Origin: Halomonas shengliensis
GTDB taxonomy: Bacteria; Pseudomonadota; Gammaproteobacteria; Pseudomonadales; Halomonadaceae
NCBI RefSeq assembly: GCF_900104135.1
Contig: NZ_FNIV01000011.1
Span: 34,003 to 98,002, forward strand
Length of the DNA stretch: 64,000 bases
Direction: 5' to 3'
The notes below the pieces were generated by a model. The model did no database searches, was not told the origin of the DNA, and saw only the letters and a list, made by a program, of their open reading frames with translations. Shown here piece by piece: positions 19,682 to 29,297 of this stretch; position 1 is the stretch's first letter; every line of letters begins with the position of its first letter. A program made the position numbers and the translations under genes.

Positions 19682-19720
19682 GGGCCCCGCACGGTAGGCG
19701 CCGTGCGGGGCCCTCTTGCT
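19682..19720 (+). terminator. Terminator between glpV and the second glpD
   Basis: A perfect 13-bp stem GGGCCCCGCACGG/CCGTGCGGGGCCC with loop TAGGCG is followed by TCTTGCT. It separates the transporter genes from the downstream glpD, which would then depend on readthrough. Confidence 0.8.
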
Positions 19721-19735
19721 TCCAGGGGGCATACG

Positions 19736-21355
19736 ATGCAACTCAGAGAGACCCAACTCAGCCGCCTGCCGGCACGCTGCCACGACGTGCTGGTGGTGGG
19801 GGGCGGCATCAACGGGGCCGCGGCGGCCGCCGCCCTGAGCGGCCAGGGTGCCAGCGTCGCGCTGATCGACAAGGGCGACTTCGCCGGCAGCACCAGCATG
19901 CACTCCTCCAACCTGGTGTGGGGGGGCATCAAGTACATGGAGAGCGGCGACTTCGGCCTGGTGCGCAAGCTCTGTCGCAGTCGCAACCACCTGATCCAGA
20001 GCTATCCCTCATCGGTACAGGAGATCCGCTTCCTGACCACGATCCACCGGGGATTTCGCCACCACCCTCTGGTGCCTTGGGCCGGCAGCTGGCTCTACTG
20101 GCTGATGGGGAACGCCTTCACCCGGCGTCCGTACTACATGCGCCCGGCGACCCTGAAGGCCCGCGAGCCGATCATCGACACCTCAAGCGCCGTGGGCGGC
20201 TTCGAGTACTCCGATGCATACCTCCACGACAACGACGCGCGCTTCGTCTTCAACTTCGTGCGCGGCGCCCTGGACTTCGGCGCCGCGGCGGTCAATTACG
20301 TGGAGTATCTCTCCTCTCGTCGCGAGGCGGGCATCTGGGTGACCCGGGCCCGCGATATCGTGACCGACGAGACCTTCGAGATCCGCTCGCGGGTGCTGAT
20401 CAACGCCGCCGGGCCCTGGGTCGATGACCTCAACCAACGGGCCGAGCAGCGTACCGAGCATCACCATGTCTTCTCCAAGGGGATCCACCTGATCGTGCCT
20501 CGGCTCACCGAGCAGCGGCGCGTGCTGGCCTTCTTTGCCGACGATGGCCGCCTGTTCTTCGTCATTCCCATGGGGCCGCGCACCTGCATCGGAACCACCG
20601 ACACCCGGGTCGAGAGCCCCTCGGTGACGGTCACCGAGGAGGACGTGGCCTTCGTGCTGGACAACATCAACAAGCGCCTCGCCCTGCCGCGCCCCCTGGG
20701 TAAGCAGGACATCATCGCCACCCGCTGTGGGGTGCGGCCGCTGGCGATCAAGCCGGCCGGGGAGGGCGAGCGGGACTTCCTCAACCTGTCGCGCAAGCAC
20801 GCCATCGACCTAGACCGTGAGCGGTCCCACCTCAGCATCTTCGGCGGCAAGCTGACCGACTGTCTCAACGTCGGCGAGGAGGTGGTGGAGGCGGTCAGGG
20901 GACTCGGCATCGAGTTGCCCGACGCGGGCCGCCGATGGTATGGCGAGCCCGACGCGACGGTGCGCGACGCCTTCCTGCGGGAGGCGGGCGAGATGGGCCT
21001 CGACGCCCGCACCGCGGCCCACGCCTCGGAGCCGATAAGTCACCGGCTGTGGCGGCGCTATGGTGATCAGGCCTTCGACCTGCTGGCGACGATCCGCCGA
21101 GACCCCCACCAGGCCGAGGTGCTCATCGAGGGCACCGAGTACCTGAGAGTGGAGCTTACCCAGGCCCGGGAGCGCGAGATGGTCACTCGCCTGGAGGACC
21201 TGCTGCGGCGGCGCTCCAAGATCTCGCTGGTGGTCTCCGAGGCCTCCATTGCCCGCTCCGCGGGACTGGCGGAGGCCTGCGAGGCGCTGTTCGGCGACGC
21301 CGCCCGCGAGCGCCTCGACGAGTACCTCGAGACGCTCGCGGCCGGCCCGGCATGA
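19736..21355 (+). CDS. glpD: Glycerol-3-phosphate dehydrogenase/oxidase (second copy)
   Basis: 539 residues from ATG 19736, with AGGGGGC upstream. The FAD-binding start is DVLVVGGGINGAAAAAALSGQG. Other GlpD landmarks are SSNLVWGGIKYMESGDFGLV, GGFEYSDAYLHDNDARFVFN, NAAGPWVDDLN, IGTTDTRV and IFGGKLTDCLNVGEE. It differs clearly from the 504-residue GlpD at 774 (an extra segment after HRGFRHHPLVPW), so it is a paralogue or a separately acquired gene rather than a recent duplicate. It follows glpSTPQUV, the usual partner set in alpha-proteobacteria, behind a strong hairpin. Oxidation of glycerol-3-phosphate is inferred from family and context. Confidence 0.88.
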   Translation: MQLRETQLSRLPARCHDVLVVGGGINGAAAAAALSGQGASVALIDKGDFAGSTSMHSSNLVWGGIKYMESGDFGLVRKLCRSRNHLIQSYPSSVQEIRFLTTIHRGFRHHPLVPWAGSWLYWLMGNAFTRRPYYMRPATLKAREPIIDTSSAVGGFEYSDAYLHDNDARFVFNFVRGALDFGAAAVNYVEYLSSRREAGIWVTRARDIVTDETFEIRSRVLINAAGPWVDDLNQRAEQRTEHHHVFSKGIHLIVPRLTEQRRVLAFFADDGRLFFVIPMGPRTCIGTTDTRVESPSVTVTEEDVAFVLDNINKRLALPRPLGKQDIIATRCGVRPLAIKPAGEGERDFLNLSRKHAIDLDRERSHLSIFGGKLTDCLNVGEEVVEAVRGLGIELPDAGRRWYGEPDATVRDAFLREAGEMGLDARTAAHASEPISHRLWRRYGDQAFDLLATIRRDPHQAEVLIEGTEYLRVELTQAREREMVTRLEDLLRRRSKISLVVSEASIARSAGLAEACEALFGDAARERLDEYLETLAAGPA

Positions 21356-21407
21356 GACGAGGGTGGAAGGGGGAGCGCTGGACCTTCGTGTCGGCCGGTA
21401 GGGCTGC

Positions 21408-21413
21408 TAGAAT
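21408..21413 (+). promoter_or_regulatory. -10 box of uraA
   Basis: TAGAAT followed by the discriminator GCCGCGCG, 46 bases before the uraA start. The matching -35 is poor (TTCGTG at 21385). Confidence 0.4.
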
Positions 21414-21458
21414 GCCGCGCGATCGCCTTCCCCCAGCCTTTCGCTATTGGAGCCCGCC

Positions 21459-22697
21459 ATGACCGATACCGCGGCCGCACGGCCCGCCGACTCCCTCCCG
21501 CGCACGCTGCTCACCGGCGTGCAGATGCTGTTCGTGGCCTTCGGCGCCCTGGTGCTGGTGCCGCTGCTCACCGGGCTCGACCCCAGCGTGGCGCTGTTCA
21601 CCGCCGGCGTCGGTACCCTGGTGTTCCACGGCGTGACCCGGGTCAGCGTGCCGGTGTTCCTGGCCTCGTCCTTCGCCTTCATCGCGCCGATCCAGGGCTC
21701 CATCGCCAGCTTCGGGGTCTCGGCCACCCTGGGCGGGCTGATGGCAGCCGGCCTGGTCTATGTGGCGATCTCCCAGGCGGTGCGCCTCAAGGGCACCGGC
21801 TGGCTGCATCGCCTGCTGCCGCCGGTGGTGGTGGGTCCGGTGATCATGGTGATCGGCCTGGCGCTCGCGCCCGTCGCGGTGGACATGGCCACCGGCGAGA
21901 CCAGCGACCATATCGGCTATGGTCAGGCGCTGGTGCTCTCCATGGTCAGCCTGCTGGTGACCCTGGTGCTGGCGGTGTTCGGCCGCGGCATCGTGCGTCT
22001 GGTGCCGATCATGGGGGGGATCCTCACCGGCTACCTGCTGGCGCTGGTCATGGGCCTGGTGGACTTCACGCCGGTGCGCGAGGCGAGCTGGCTGGCGCTG
22101 CCCGCCTTCACCGCGCCGAGTTTCCACTGGGCGGCGATCCTGTTCATGATCCCGGTGGCGATCGCCCCGGCGGTGGAGCATATCGGCGACATGATCGCCA
22201 TCGGTTCGGTGACCCGCAGGAACTACCTGGAGAAGCCGGGCCTGCATCGCACCCTGCTGGGCGACGGCCTGGCCACCACCGCGGCGGCGCTGTTCGGCGG
22301 CCCGCCCAACACCACCTACTCCGAGGTGACCGGGGCGGTGACCCTGACCCGCGCCTTCGACCCGCGCATCATGCTGGTGGCGGCCTGTACCGCCATCGCC
22401 CTGGCCTTCGTGGCCAAGCTGGGGGCGCTGCTGCAGACCATCCCCGGGCCGGTGATGGGAGGCATCATGACCCTGCTGTTCGGCTCCATCGCCGTGGTGG
22501 GCATGAACACCCTGGTGCGCGCCGGTCACTCGCTGACCGCGCCGCGCAACCTGGTGGTGATATCGCTGATCCTGGTGTTCGGCATCGGCGGCATGCAGGT
22601 GGGCGGCGGCCAGTTCACCCTGCAGGGGGTGAGCCTGGCCGCCCTGGTGGGCATCGTGCTCAACTGGGTGCTGCCGGGCGCCGAGGAGGACGAGTAG
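21459..22697 (+). CDS. uraA: Uracil permease (NCS2 family)
   Basis: 412 residues from ATG 21459; TTGGAG lies 6 bases upstream and decides this start over a TTG at 21447. It has about 14 hydrophobic segments. The NCS2 motifs are LPPVVVGPVIMVIGLALAP, a conserved AVEHIGDM loop with the proton-coupling histidine/glutamate, and GGPPNTTYSEVTGAVTLT, typical of UraA/PyrP. It imports uracil with a proton and would feed Upp (12633). It is convergent with aguB, only one base between the stop codons. Confidence 0.92.
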   Translation: MTDTAAARPADSLPRTLLTGVQMLFVAFGALVLVPLLTGLDPSVALFTAGVGTLVFHGVTRVSVPVFLASSFAFIAPIQGSIASFGVSATLGGLMAAGLVYVAISQAVRLKGTGWLHRLLPPVVVGPVIMVIGLALAPVAVDMATGETSDHIGYGQALVLSMVSLLVTLVLAVFGRGIVRLVPIMGGILTGYLLALVMGLVDFTPVREASWLALPAFTAPSFHWAAILFMIPVAIAPAVEHIGDMIAIGSVTRRNYLEKPGLHRTLLGDGLATTAAALFGGPPNTTYSEVTGAVTLTRAFDPRIMLVAACTAIALAFVAKLGALLQTIPGPVMGGIMTLLFGSIAVVGMNTLVRAGHSLTAPRNLVVISLILVFGIGGMQVGGGQFTLQGVSLAALVGIVLNWVLPGAEEDE

Positions 22698-22698
22698 G

Positions 22699-23598
22699 TC
22701 AGTCCCGGTAACGGCGTGTCAGGTCACCGTAGGCGTCGACGCGGCGGTCTCGCAGGTAGGGCCAGATACGCCGCACGTCCTCGCCGCGGCCCATGTCCAG
22801 GGTCACCAGCAGGCGCTCGGCCTGGGTGCCGGCGTGGGCCAGCAGCTCGCCCTGGGGCCCGGCGATGAAGCTGCCGCCCCAGAAGTCGACGCCGCGGCCG
22901 ACGCCGGAGTGGTCCGGCTCGTGGTCGACGCGGTTGGCCACCACCACCGGCACGCCGTTGGCCACCGCGTGGCTGCGCTGGATCAGGGTCCAGGCGTCCT
23001 TCTGGCGCGCCTTCTCGTCATCGTCGTCGGCAGGGTCCCAGCCGATGGCGGTGGGGTAGAGCAGAAGTTCCGCCCCGGCCAGGGCCATCAGCCGTGCCGC
23101 CTCCGGGTACCACTGGTCCCAGCACACCAGCACCCCGAGCCGCCCCACCGAGGTATCGATGGGGGCGAAGCCCTGGCCGGCGCCATCGGCGTCGCCGGGG
23201 GTGAAGTAGAACTTCTCGTAGAAGCCCGGATCATCGGGGATATGCATCTTGCGGTAGTGGCCGACGGCGCCCAGCTTGCGGTCATAGACCACCGCGGTGT
23301 TGTGGTAGAGGCCGGCCGCTCGGCGCTCGAACAGCGAGCCCACCAGCACGATGTCGAGCTCGGCGGCCAGCGCTGCGAGGCGGCTGCCGGTGGGGCCGTC
23401 CAGGGGCTCGGCCAGGTCGAAGAGTTCGGTGTCCTCGTACTGGCAGAAGTAGTGGGTGGCGTGCAGCTCCTGGAGCATGACCAGCTCGGCGCCGGCGGCG
23501 GCCAGCTCGCGGATGCCGGCCTCGCTCTCGGCGAGGCTTCTGGCCTTGTCGGGCCAGCCGGGCTGCTGGACCAGGCCGACCTTCAGATGGCGGGGCAT
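22699..23598 (-). CDS. aguB: N-carbamoylputrescine amidase
   Basis: 299 residues, nitrilase superfamily. The catalytic triad is visible: Glu in MLQELHATHYF, Lys in YRKMHIPDDPGFYEKFYF, and Cys in GVLVCWDQWYPEAARLMAL. These exact surroundings mark the carbamoylputrescine branch. It hydrolyses N-carbamoylputrescine to putrescine, CO2 and ammonia. It lies 18 bp after aguA on the same strand, so the two steps from agmatine are co-transcribed. AGGAGACGCCC precedes the start. Confidence 0.95.
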   Translation of the reverse strand: MPRHLKVGLVQQPGWPDKARSLAESEAGIRELAAAGAELVMLQELHATHYFCQYEDTELFDLAEPLDGPTGSRLAALAAELDIVLVGSLFERRAAGLYHNTAVVYDRKLGAVGHYRKMHIPDDPGFYEKFYFTPGDADGAGQGFAPIDTSVGRLGVLVCWDQWYPEAARLMALAGAELLLYPTAIGWDPADDDDEKARQKDAWTLIQRSHAVANGVPVVVANRVDHEPDHSGVGRGVDFWGGSFIAGPQGELLAHAGTQAERLLVTLDMGRGEDVRRIWPYLRDRRVDAYGDLTRRYRD

Positions 23599-23616
23599 GA
23601 GGGCGTCTCCTTCGAT

Positions 23617-24663
23617 TCAGTTCTTGGCCTGGGCGAGGCTGCCACTGGGCAGCTGCATGGTCAGGCAGTGCAGGCTGCCGTGCTGTCGGATCACGCTGCG
23701 ACAGTCGATGGGCACGATATCGCGGCCCGGGAAGGCCTCGGCCAGGGCCGCGAGGGCCCGGGCGTCGGCGGCGTCGGCGTAGGTGGGCACCAGCACGGCG
23801 CCGTTGAGGATCAGGAAGTTGGCGTAGGTGGCCGGCAGCCGGTGGCCATCCTCCGGGTCGTGGCAGGGCGCGGGCCAGGGCAGGGGGATCAGCCGGTAGG
23901 GCTGGCCGTCGGCACGGCGCAGCGCCCTGAGCTCCGCCTCCATGGCGGCAAGCGCCGGGTAGTGGGGGTCCCGGGCGTCGTCGCAGCGTACGTAGGCGAT
24001 GGTGCCAGGGTCGCAGAAGCGCGCCAGGGTATCCACGTGGCTGTCGGTGTCGTCCCCCTCGAGATGGCCGTTGGCCAGCCACAGCACCCGGGTCACGCCG
24101 AAGTCCTGGTGGAGCCACTCCTCCACGGCGCGGCGGTCGAGGCCGGGGTTGCGGTTGGGGTTGAGCAGGCACGCCTCGGTGGTCAGCAGGGTGCCCTCGC
24201 CGTCGCTCTCGATGGCGCCCCCCTCCAGTACCAGGCCGCGCTCGCTCACCGGGCAGGCGAACAGGCCCGCCTCGGCCAGGCGCCGGGTCAGGGTGTTGTC
24301 CCGGGCGGCGGGGAACTTGCCGCCCCAGCCGGTGAAGACGTAGTCGTGCAGCGTCAGCGCGCCGTCGCGCTCCACCGCCAGCGGGCCGTGGTCCCGCGCC
24401 CAGGTGTCGTCGGACGCGGCGACCACCAGCGTCAGCCGCTCATCCGCAACCCCCAGGCGCGCGAAGCGCTCTGTCAGATGGGTGCGGGTGAGGGTGTCGG
24501 GCACGCTGATCACCACCCCCTGGTAGCGGGTGATGGCCACCACCATCGCCTCCAGGGTCGCCTCGATGCGCTCGAGCAGCGCCGCCCAGTCGCTATCGGG
24601 ACTCGGCCAGGTCAGTTGTACGGCATCCTGGGGGTGCCATTCGGGAAGCAGTCGGGTGGCCAT
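23617..24663 (-). CDS. aguA: Agmatine deiminase
   Basis: 348 residues from ATG 24663 (MATRLLPEWHPQDAVQLTWP). It converts agmatine to N-carbamoylputrescine and ammonia. Catalytic elements are WARDHGPL, GGAIESDGEGTLLTTEACLLNPNRNP, EGDDTDSHVDTLARF (His) and the C-terminal nucleophile in GSLHCLTMQLPSG. With aguB it forms a polyamine or agmatine-catabolic unit; no dedicated regulator (aguR) is adjacent. Its promoter must lie in the 155-bp gap shared with the divergent lipoprotein gene; no clear hexamers were found there. Confidence 0.95.
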   Translation of the reverse strand: MATRLLPEWHPQDAVQLTWPSPDSDWAALLERIEATLEAMVVAITRYQGVVISVPDTLTRTHLTERFARLGVADERLTLVVAASDDTWARDHGPLAVERDGALTLHDYVFTGWGGKFPAARDNTLTRRLAEAGLFACPVSERGLVLEGGAIESDGEGTLLTTEACLLNPNRNPGLDRRAVEEWLHQDFGVTRVLWLANGHLEGDDTDSHVDTLARFCDPGTIAYVRCDDARDPHYPALAAMEAELRALRRADGQPYRLIPLPWPAPCHDPEDGHRLPATYANFLILNGAVLVPTYADAADARALAALAEAFPGRDIVPIDCRSVIRQHGSLHCLTMQLPSGSLAQAKN

Positions 24664-24818
24664 CGGCGTGCGGTCCGGGTGAGGGGGTGTGGGCGCGAAT
24701 GTAGGCGGCTCGGCGCCGCTATGCAATAGCGCTCGCCCGGTCGGTCGCGACTGGCCATCGCCCCGGGCGGTGGTATCCTGAAGCCATTCCCGCCCTGCCA
24801 CGGTCGCCAAGGAGCCCC

Positions 24819-25658
24819 ATGCGCGCCATCCTGCTGCTTTCTCTCGTCACCGGACTCGCGCTGGCGCTCGGTGGCTGTCAGAGCCTTTCCGACCGCGAGA
24901 GTGTGGCGGCCACGTCCAGCGACTGGCTGGCGCGCACGGGGGAGGCGATCAGCGCCCAGGGCGAGCGCCTGGGCGAGCTGTTCTCGGGACGCGATGGCGA
25001 CGGCGAGGCCCAGGCCGCCGCCCGTGCCGAGGAGCGTCGGGCGCTCTTCGACCAACCCTGGATCGACCCGCTGACCCGCTACCTGGAGACGCACGGCAAC
25101 GATCCTGACTACGCCGACGTGCTGCCCGAGATCGCCCGGGAGCGGGAGCGGCGTTGTGCCGCCATCGGTGCGGAGTACGCGCAGCGGGAGGCCACCCGGG
25201 AGACCCTGGCGCGCCTGCGGCGCGGCTACCTCTACTCCTGCCCCGGCGAGGTCAACGACTTCCATGCCCGGGTGCGGGAGCGCGAGGCGCAGCGTGCCAC
25301 CCGGCGTTCCGCCGCTGTCGCGGCACAGGAGCCGCCCGGGGCGCCAGCCGAGGCGGCACCGGAGCAACCGGATGCCGACCTCGAGGAGGCGCTGGATCGC
25401 CGCCAGGCCAACGACTGCTATGTCTTCTTCACCATCCGTAACTTCCGGCAGGCCCGCGAGGCGTGCCTGGCGCCGGCCAAGCGGGGCGACCCCCGTGCCC
25501 AGCGCCACCTGGGCAGCCTGGCCGAGCTGGACGGCGACCGGGAGGCGGCGCTGCGCTGGTACCGGAAGGCCGTGGCCGGCGGCGATGCCCAGGCCGGGGA
25601 GCGCTTAGAGGCCCTCGACACCGCCTCCGGCGAGGAAGCCACCGGGGCCGATCGGTGA
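24819..25658 (+). CDS. Lipoprotein with C-terminal Sel1-like repeat
   Basis: 279 residues. The N-terminus MRAILLLSLVTGLALALGGC has a lipobox (LGGC, Cys20), so it is a lipid-anchored envelope protein; Gln at +2 suggests the outer membrane. A charged, probably helical middle with several cysteines (RRCAAIG, LYSCPGEVNDF, NDCYVFF, EACLAPA) is followed by one Sel1-like repeat near 220-260 (AQRHLGSLAELDGDREAALRWYRKAV). Sel1 repeats are protein-binding. Its stop codon overlaps the GTG start of the GGDEF/EAL gene (GTGA), implying coupled translation and a shared function. No specific function is recognised. Confidence 0.8.
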   Translation: MRAILLLSLVTGLALALGGCQSLSDRESVAATSSDWLARTGEAISAQGERLGELFSGRDGDGEAQAAARAEERRALFDQPWIDPLTRYLETHGNDPDYADVLPEIARERERRCAAIGAEYAQREATRETLARLRRGYLYSCPGEVNDFHARVREREAQRATRRSAAVAAQEPPGAPAEAAPEQPDADLEEALDRRQANDCYVFFTIRNFRQAREACLAPAKRGDPRAQRHLGSLAELDGDREAALRWYRKAVAGGDAQAGERLEALDTASGEEATGADR

Positions 25659-27937
25659 GGCGCCAGCGCCCGGTGCTGGGGCGCCGTCCGCTGATCATGC
25701 TGCTGCTGGCGCTATTGGTGGTGCTGTTCCTCGGCGGCATGTGGCTGCTCTCGACCCTCAACCTGCGCCAGGCGGAGGAGACGCTGGCCTCGCTGCGCCA
25801 GCGCCAGATCGTCGATACCTTCCATGCCAATATCGACCGCATCGACGCCCACCATCGACGCATGGAGCAGAACAGCCGCGACCTGGCCCGGGCCGGGCGG
25901 TTGCTCACCGAGATGGGGGCCGGCGAGGCGGCCCTGGCCGAGACCTTGACCCAGGCCCTCGAGGAGTTTCCCGATGCCCGCGGGGCCACCCTGTGGCTCA
26001 CCGCGCTCGACCCGCCGCGGGCGCTGTATGCCCGCCGTTCGGAGGCGGGCGTGACGGCCACCCCCCTGGACACCGACTGGCAGGAGGCGGGCTGGTTCCA
26101 GCGCCGTCTCGCCGCCTGGCGAGAGGGGGAGGGGCAGCCCTACTGGTCCACCACCTACTTCAAGGCGGCGGTGGACGACGCGGTGATCAGCGTCGCGGCC
26201 CCGGTGCTCGACGACGACGGCCGGCTGCTGGGCATGGCGGCCAGCGACTGGGTCGCCGAGGACATCATCGGCCTGATGGCCGGCGTTGAGGTGACCCCGA
26301 GCACCTTCGCCTTCCTGGTGGACCGCGAGAACCGCAACCTCTCGAGCCTGGCCCGTGCCGAGGACCTCGCCGACGCCGGCCGGCGCATCGATGCGGTCTC
26401 GGCGCTGGGCCTGCATCGCGAGATCGTCGCCCTGGCGGCCGAGGAGGGGCCGGTGCGGCGCCCGCTGACGCTTGAGGGGGAGGCGTGGACGCTCTATCTC
26501 GGCGCGACCCGTGCCGGCATGGCCTTCGGCATCGCCGTGCCCCAGGCCGAGGTCGATGCCGTGCTGGCGCCCATGCGTCGGGTCAACCGGCGGCTGTTGA
26601 TCGGCATCGGGCTGGCGATGGCGCTGCTGGCCGGGGTCACCCTCTTCCTGGTGGCGGGCCTGCTGCGCCAGCTGCGCACCCTCTACACAGACCCGCTCAC
26701 CCGGCTGCCCAACCGGGCGCGGCTGCTGGCCGACCTCGAGGCAGGGCGTGCAGGCACCCTGGTGCTGGTCAACGTCGACGGCTTCAAGCAGTTCAACGAC
26801 CTCTTCGGCCATCGCTGTGGCGACCGGGTGATCCAGCACGTGGCGGAGCGCCTGGAGGAGGCCCTGGCGGCGGCGCCCTGGCGGGGCAGTCGGCTCTATC
26901 GCATGCCCGGCGACGAGCACGCCCTGTGGCTGCCCGGCGCACCGAGCGACGAGGCGCTGCGCGAACGGGTCGAGGCGTTGTCCCAGGCGCTGCATGGCCT
27001 GCGCCTGGCGTGGCGCGGCCAGGAGTTGCCCCTGCAGCTGACCCTGGGGGTGGCGTCGAGCTGGCAGCTCGACCGCCAGGGCGACCGTGAGGAGAGCCTG
27101 CACTCCTCGGCCAATATCGCCCTGAAGCAGGCGCGCGCCGAGCGGCGCTCCTTCGCCTTCTACGACCCGGCGACCCGGGTGCGTCGCGACTATGAGCGCA
27201 ACCTGGCGTGGGCCAACCGCCTGGGCCAGGCGCTGGACGAGGGGCGCGTGGTGGCCTACTTCCAGCCGATCCTGGATCTCGGCAGTGGCCGCGTGGGCAA
27301 GTTCGAGTGCCTGGTGCGCATGCTCGACGAGGCGGGGGAGCCGGTCAGCCCCGGCGCCTTCCTGGAGGTGGCCCGGCGCAGCCGCCTCTATCGCCGCCTG
27401 ACCCTGACCATGGTCGAGCGCTGCCTGGCGGCGCTGGCCGAGACGCCCCATGACGTCTCCCTCAACCTCTCAAGCGAGGACATCCTCGACCCGGAGATCA
27501 GCGAGGCGCTGCTGGCGAGGGTCGCCGAGCAGGGCGTCGGCGAGCGTCTGATCTTCGAGATCCTCGAGTCCGAGGGGATCGACAACTACGCCGCGGTCAG
27601 CGACTTCATCGCCCGCGCCAAGGCGCTGGGGGTGCGCATCGCCATCGACGATTTCGGCAGCGGCTACTCCAACTTCGAGCACCTGCTGCGCCTCGATGTC
27701 GACCTGCTCAAGATCGACGGCAGCCTGGTGCGCCAGCTCGACGGCAGCGGCGACGCCGAGAGCCTGATCCGCGGCATCGTGGGCTTCGCCCGGGAGCTGG
27801 GGATCGCCACGGTGGCGGAGTTCGTGCACAGCGAGGCGGTACTGGCCCGGGTCCGGGCCCTCGGCGTGGACCATGCCCAGGGTGCCTGCATCGGCATGCC
27901 CGGTCCCGAGCCGCGCTGGACGGGCCTGCCCGACTGA
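25655..27937 (+). CDS. Membrane GGDEF/EAL protein with periplasmic sensor domain
   Basis: 760 residues from GTG 25655, which overlaps the lipoprotein stop. Transmembrane segments at about 13-35 and 314-337 flank a periplasmic domain of about 280 residues of Cache type (WFQRRLAAW, AAPVLDDDGRLLGMAASDW). A GGDEF domain (about 345-510) has YTDPLTRLPNRARLLADLE, but the active motif reads PGDEH, so cyclase activity is doubtful. The EAL domain (about 520-755) keeps the metal and catalytic set: Glu in FECLVRM (EAL reads ECL), NLS, FEILESE, IDDFGSGYSNF, LLKIDGSLV, VAEF, and a final Gln. It is therefore probably a c-di-GMP phosphodiesterase with a receiver-like GGDEF, regulated from the periplasm, perhaps by the coupled lipoprotein. 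Confidence 0.85.
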   Translation: MRRQRPVLGRRPLIMLLLALLVVLFLGGMWLLSTLNLRQAEETLASLRQRQIVDTFHANIDRIDAHHRRMEQNSRDLARAGRLLTEMGAGEAALAETLTQALEEFPDARGATLWLTALDPPRALYARRSEAGVTATPLDTDWQEAGWFQRRLAAWREGEGQPYWSTTYFKAAVDDAVISVAAPVLDDDGRLLGMAASDWVAEDIIGLMAGVEVTPSTFAFLVDRENRNLSSLARAEDLADAGRRIDAVSALGLHREIVALAAEEGPVRRPLTLEGEAWTLYLGATRAGMAFGIAVPQAEVDAVLAPMRRVNRRLLIGIGLAMALLAGVTLFLVAGLLRQLRTLYTDPLTRLPNRARLLADLEAGRAGTLVLVNVDGFKQFNDLFGHRCGDRVIQHVAERLEEALAAAPWRGSRLYRMPGDEHALWLPGAPSDEALRERVEALSQALHGLRLAWRGQELPLQLTLGVASSWQLDRQGDREESLHSSANIALKQARAERRSFAFYDPATRVRRDYERNLAWANRLGQALDEGRVVAYFQPILDLGSGRVGKFECLVRMLDEAGEPVSPGAFLEVARRSRLYRRLTLTMVERCLAALAETPHDVSLNLSSEDILDPEISEALLARVAEQGVGERLIFEILESEGIDNYAAVSDFIARAKALGVRIAIDDFGSGYSNFEHLLRLDVDLLKIDGSLVRQLDGSGDAESLIRGIVGFARELGIATVAEFVHSEAVLARVRALGVDHAQGACIGMPGPEPRWTGLPD

Positions 27938-28055
27938 GCCTCCGTGCAAATCCCGGGGAGGCGGCGGTGCCCCCGGTGCAGCGTCCCGGCAAAAGCCTTA
28001 CCATGGGCGCCCGTCACCGGGCTACAGGGCTCTCGCCGCGACAAGGACCGCCAAC

Positions 28056-29297
28056 ATGCTGGACAGACTTCCTTTCCTGATCGGGTTGCGCTACGTGCGC
28101 GCCAAGCGCCGCAACCACTTCATCTCCTTCATCTCGCTGACCTCCATGCTGGGGCTGATGCTGGGCGTGGCCGTGCTGATCCTGGTGCTCTCGGTGATGA
28201 ACGGCTTCGACCACGAGCTGCGCACCCGCATCCTGGGCATGGTGCCCCATGCCAAGATCGAGTCACGCACCGGCATGGTGGAGTGGGAGTCCCTGGCCGA
28301 GCGGCTGATGCAGCGCGAGCGGGTGATCGGCGCGGCCCCCTATGTGGAGCAGCAGGGCATGTTCTCGGTGGGGGGCAACAACCAGGGTGCCATGGTCAAC
28401 GGCATCCACCCCGACTGGGAGGACCGCGTCTCGATCATCGGCGAGCACATGCGCGAGGGGAGCCTTGCCGACCTCGCGCCCGGCGAGTGGAACATCGTGC
28501 TGGGGTCGATCCTGGCCCGTCGCCTGGGCGTGGGGGTGGGCGACCGGGTCACCCTGCTGGTACCCGAGGCCTCCATCACCCCGGCCGGGGTCTTCCCGCG
28601 GCTCAAGCGTTTCACCGTCAGCGGCATCTTTAGCGTCGGCGCCGAGCTCGACGCCGGGCTGGCCTATGCCCATATCGAGGACATGCAGACCCTGGCGCGC
28701 CTCGGTAACGCCGTGGGCGGCCTGCGCCTGGAGCTCGATGACCTCTTCGCGGCGAGCGCCGTGACCCGCGCGATCGTCAACGACCTGGGGGTCGGCTACC
28801 GCGGCTACGACTGGACCTACTCCCACGGCAACCTCTTCCAGGCGATCCAGATGGAGAAGCGCATGATCGCGCTGCTGCTCACCGTGATCATCGCCGTGGC
28901 AGCCTTCAACATCGTCTCCACCCTGGTGATGGTGGTCACCGACAAGCATGCCGACATCGCCATCCTGCGCACCATCGGCGCCACGCCGCGCTCGATCATG
29001 GGCATCTTCGTGGTGCAGGGACTCGCCATCGGGGTGATCGGCATCCTGGTGGGGGTGGGGCTCGGGGTGCTGCTGGCGCTGACCATCGCCGACCTGATCG
29101 GCTGGGTCGAGTCCGCGTTCGGTATCCAGTTCCTCGACGCCGGGGTCTATTTCATCAGCGACCTGCCGTCACGGCTGCACTGGGAGGACGTGGGCAACAT
29201 CGTCGCCGCGGCGCTGGGCCTGACCTTCCTCTCCACCCTCTACCCCGCCTGGCGCGCCGCGCGGGTCCAGCCGGCGGAGGTGCTGCGCTATGAGTGA
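28056..29297 (+). CDS. Lipoprotein-releasing ABC transporter, LolC/LolE-type membrane subunit (LolF candidate)
   Basis: 413 residues from ATG 28056. An N-terminal transmembrane helix follows [27 protein letters not shown], then a large periplasmic domain (about 50-270) and three C-terminal helices with an FtsX domain ([42 protein letters not shown]). It extracts mature lipoproteins from the inner membrane and hands them to LolA, powered by LolD. Only this one membrane subunit occurs beside lolD, where E. coli and Pseudomonas have LolC and LolE, so it may act as the homodimeric LolF type. Its 3' end overlaps lolD. Confidence 0.88.
   Translation: MLDRLPFLIGLRYVRAKRRNHFISFISLTSMLGLMLGVAVLILVLSVMNGFDHELRTRILGMVPHAKIESRTGMVEWESLAERLMQRERVIGAAPYVEQQGMFSVGGNNQGAMVNGIHPDWEDRVSIIGEHMREGSLADLAPGEWNIVLGSILARRLGVGVGDRVTLLVPEASITPAGVFPRLKRFTVSGIFSVGAELDAGLAYAHIEDMQTLARLGNAVGGLRLELDDLFAASAVTRAIVNDLGVGYRGYDWTYSHGNLFQAIQMEKRMIALLLTVIIAVAAFNIVSTLVMVVTDKHADIAILRTIGATPRSIMGIFVVQGLAIGVIGILVGVGLGVLLALTIADLIGWVESAFGIQFLDAGVYFISDLPSRLHWEDVGNIVAAALGLTFLSTLYPAWRAARVQPAEVLRYE

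Noticed and set aside
22699..24663. aguA/aguB as generic nitrilase and peptidyl-arginine deiminase genes
   Set aside because: The catalytic surroundings and adjacency fit the agmatine-specific pair.
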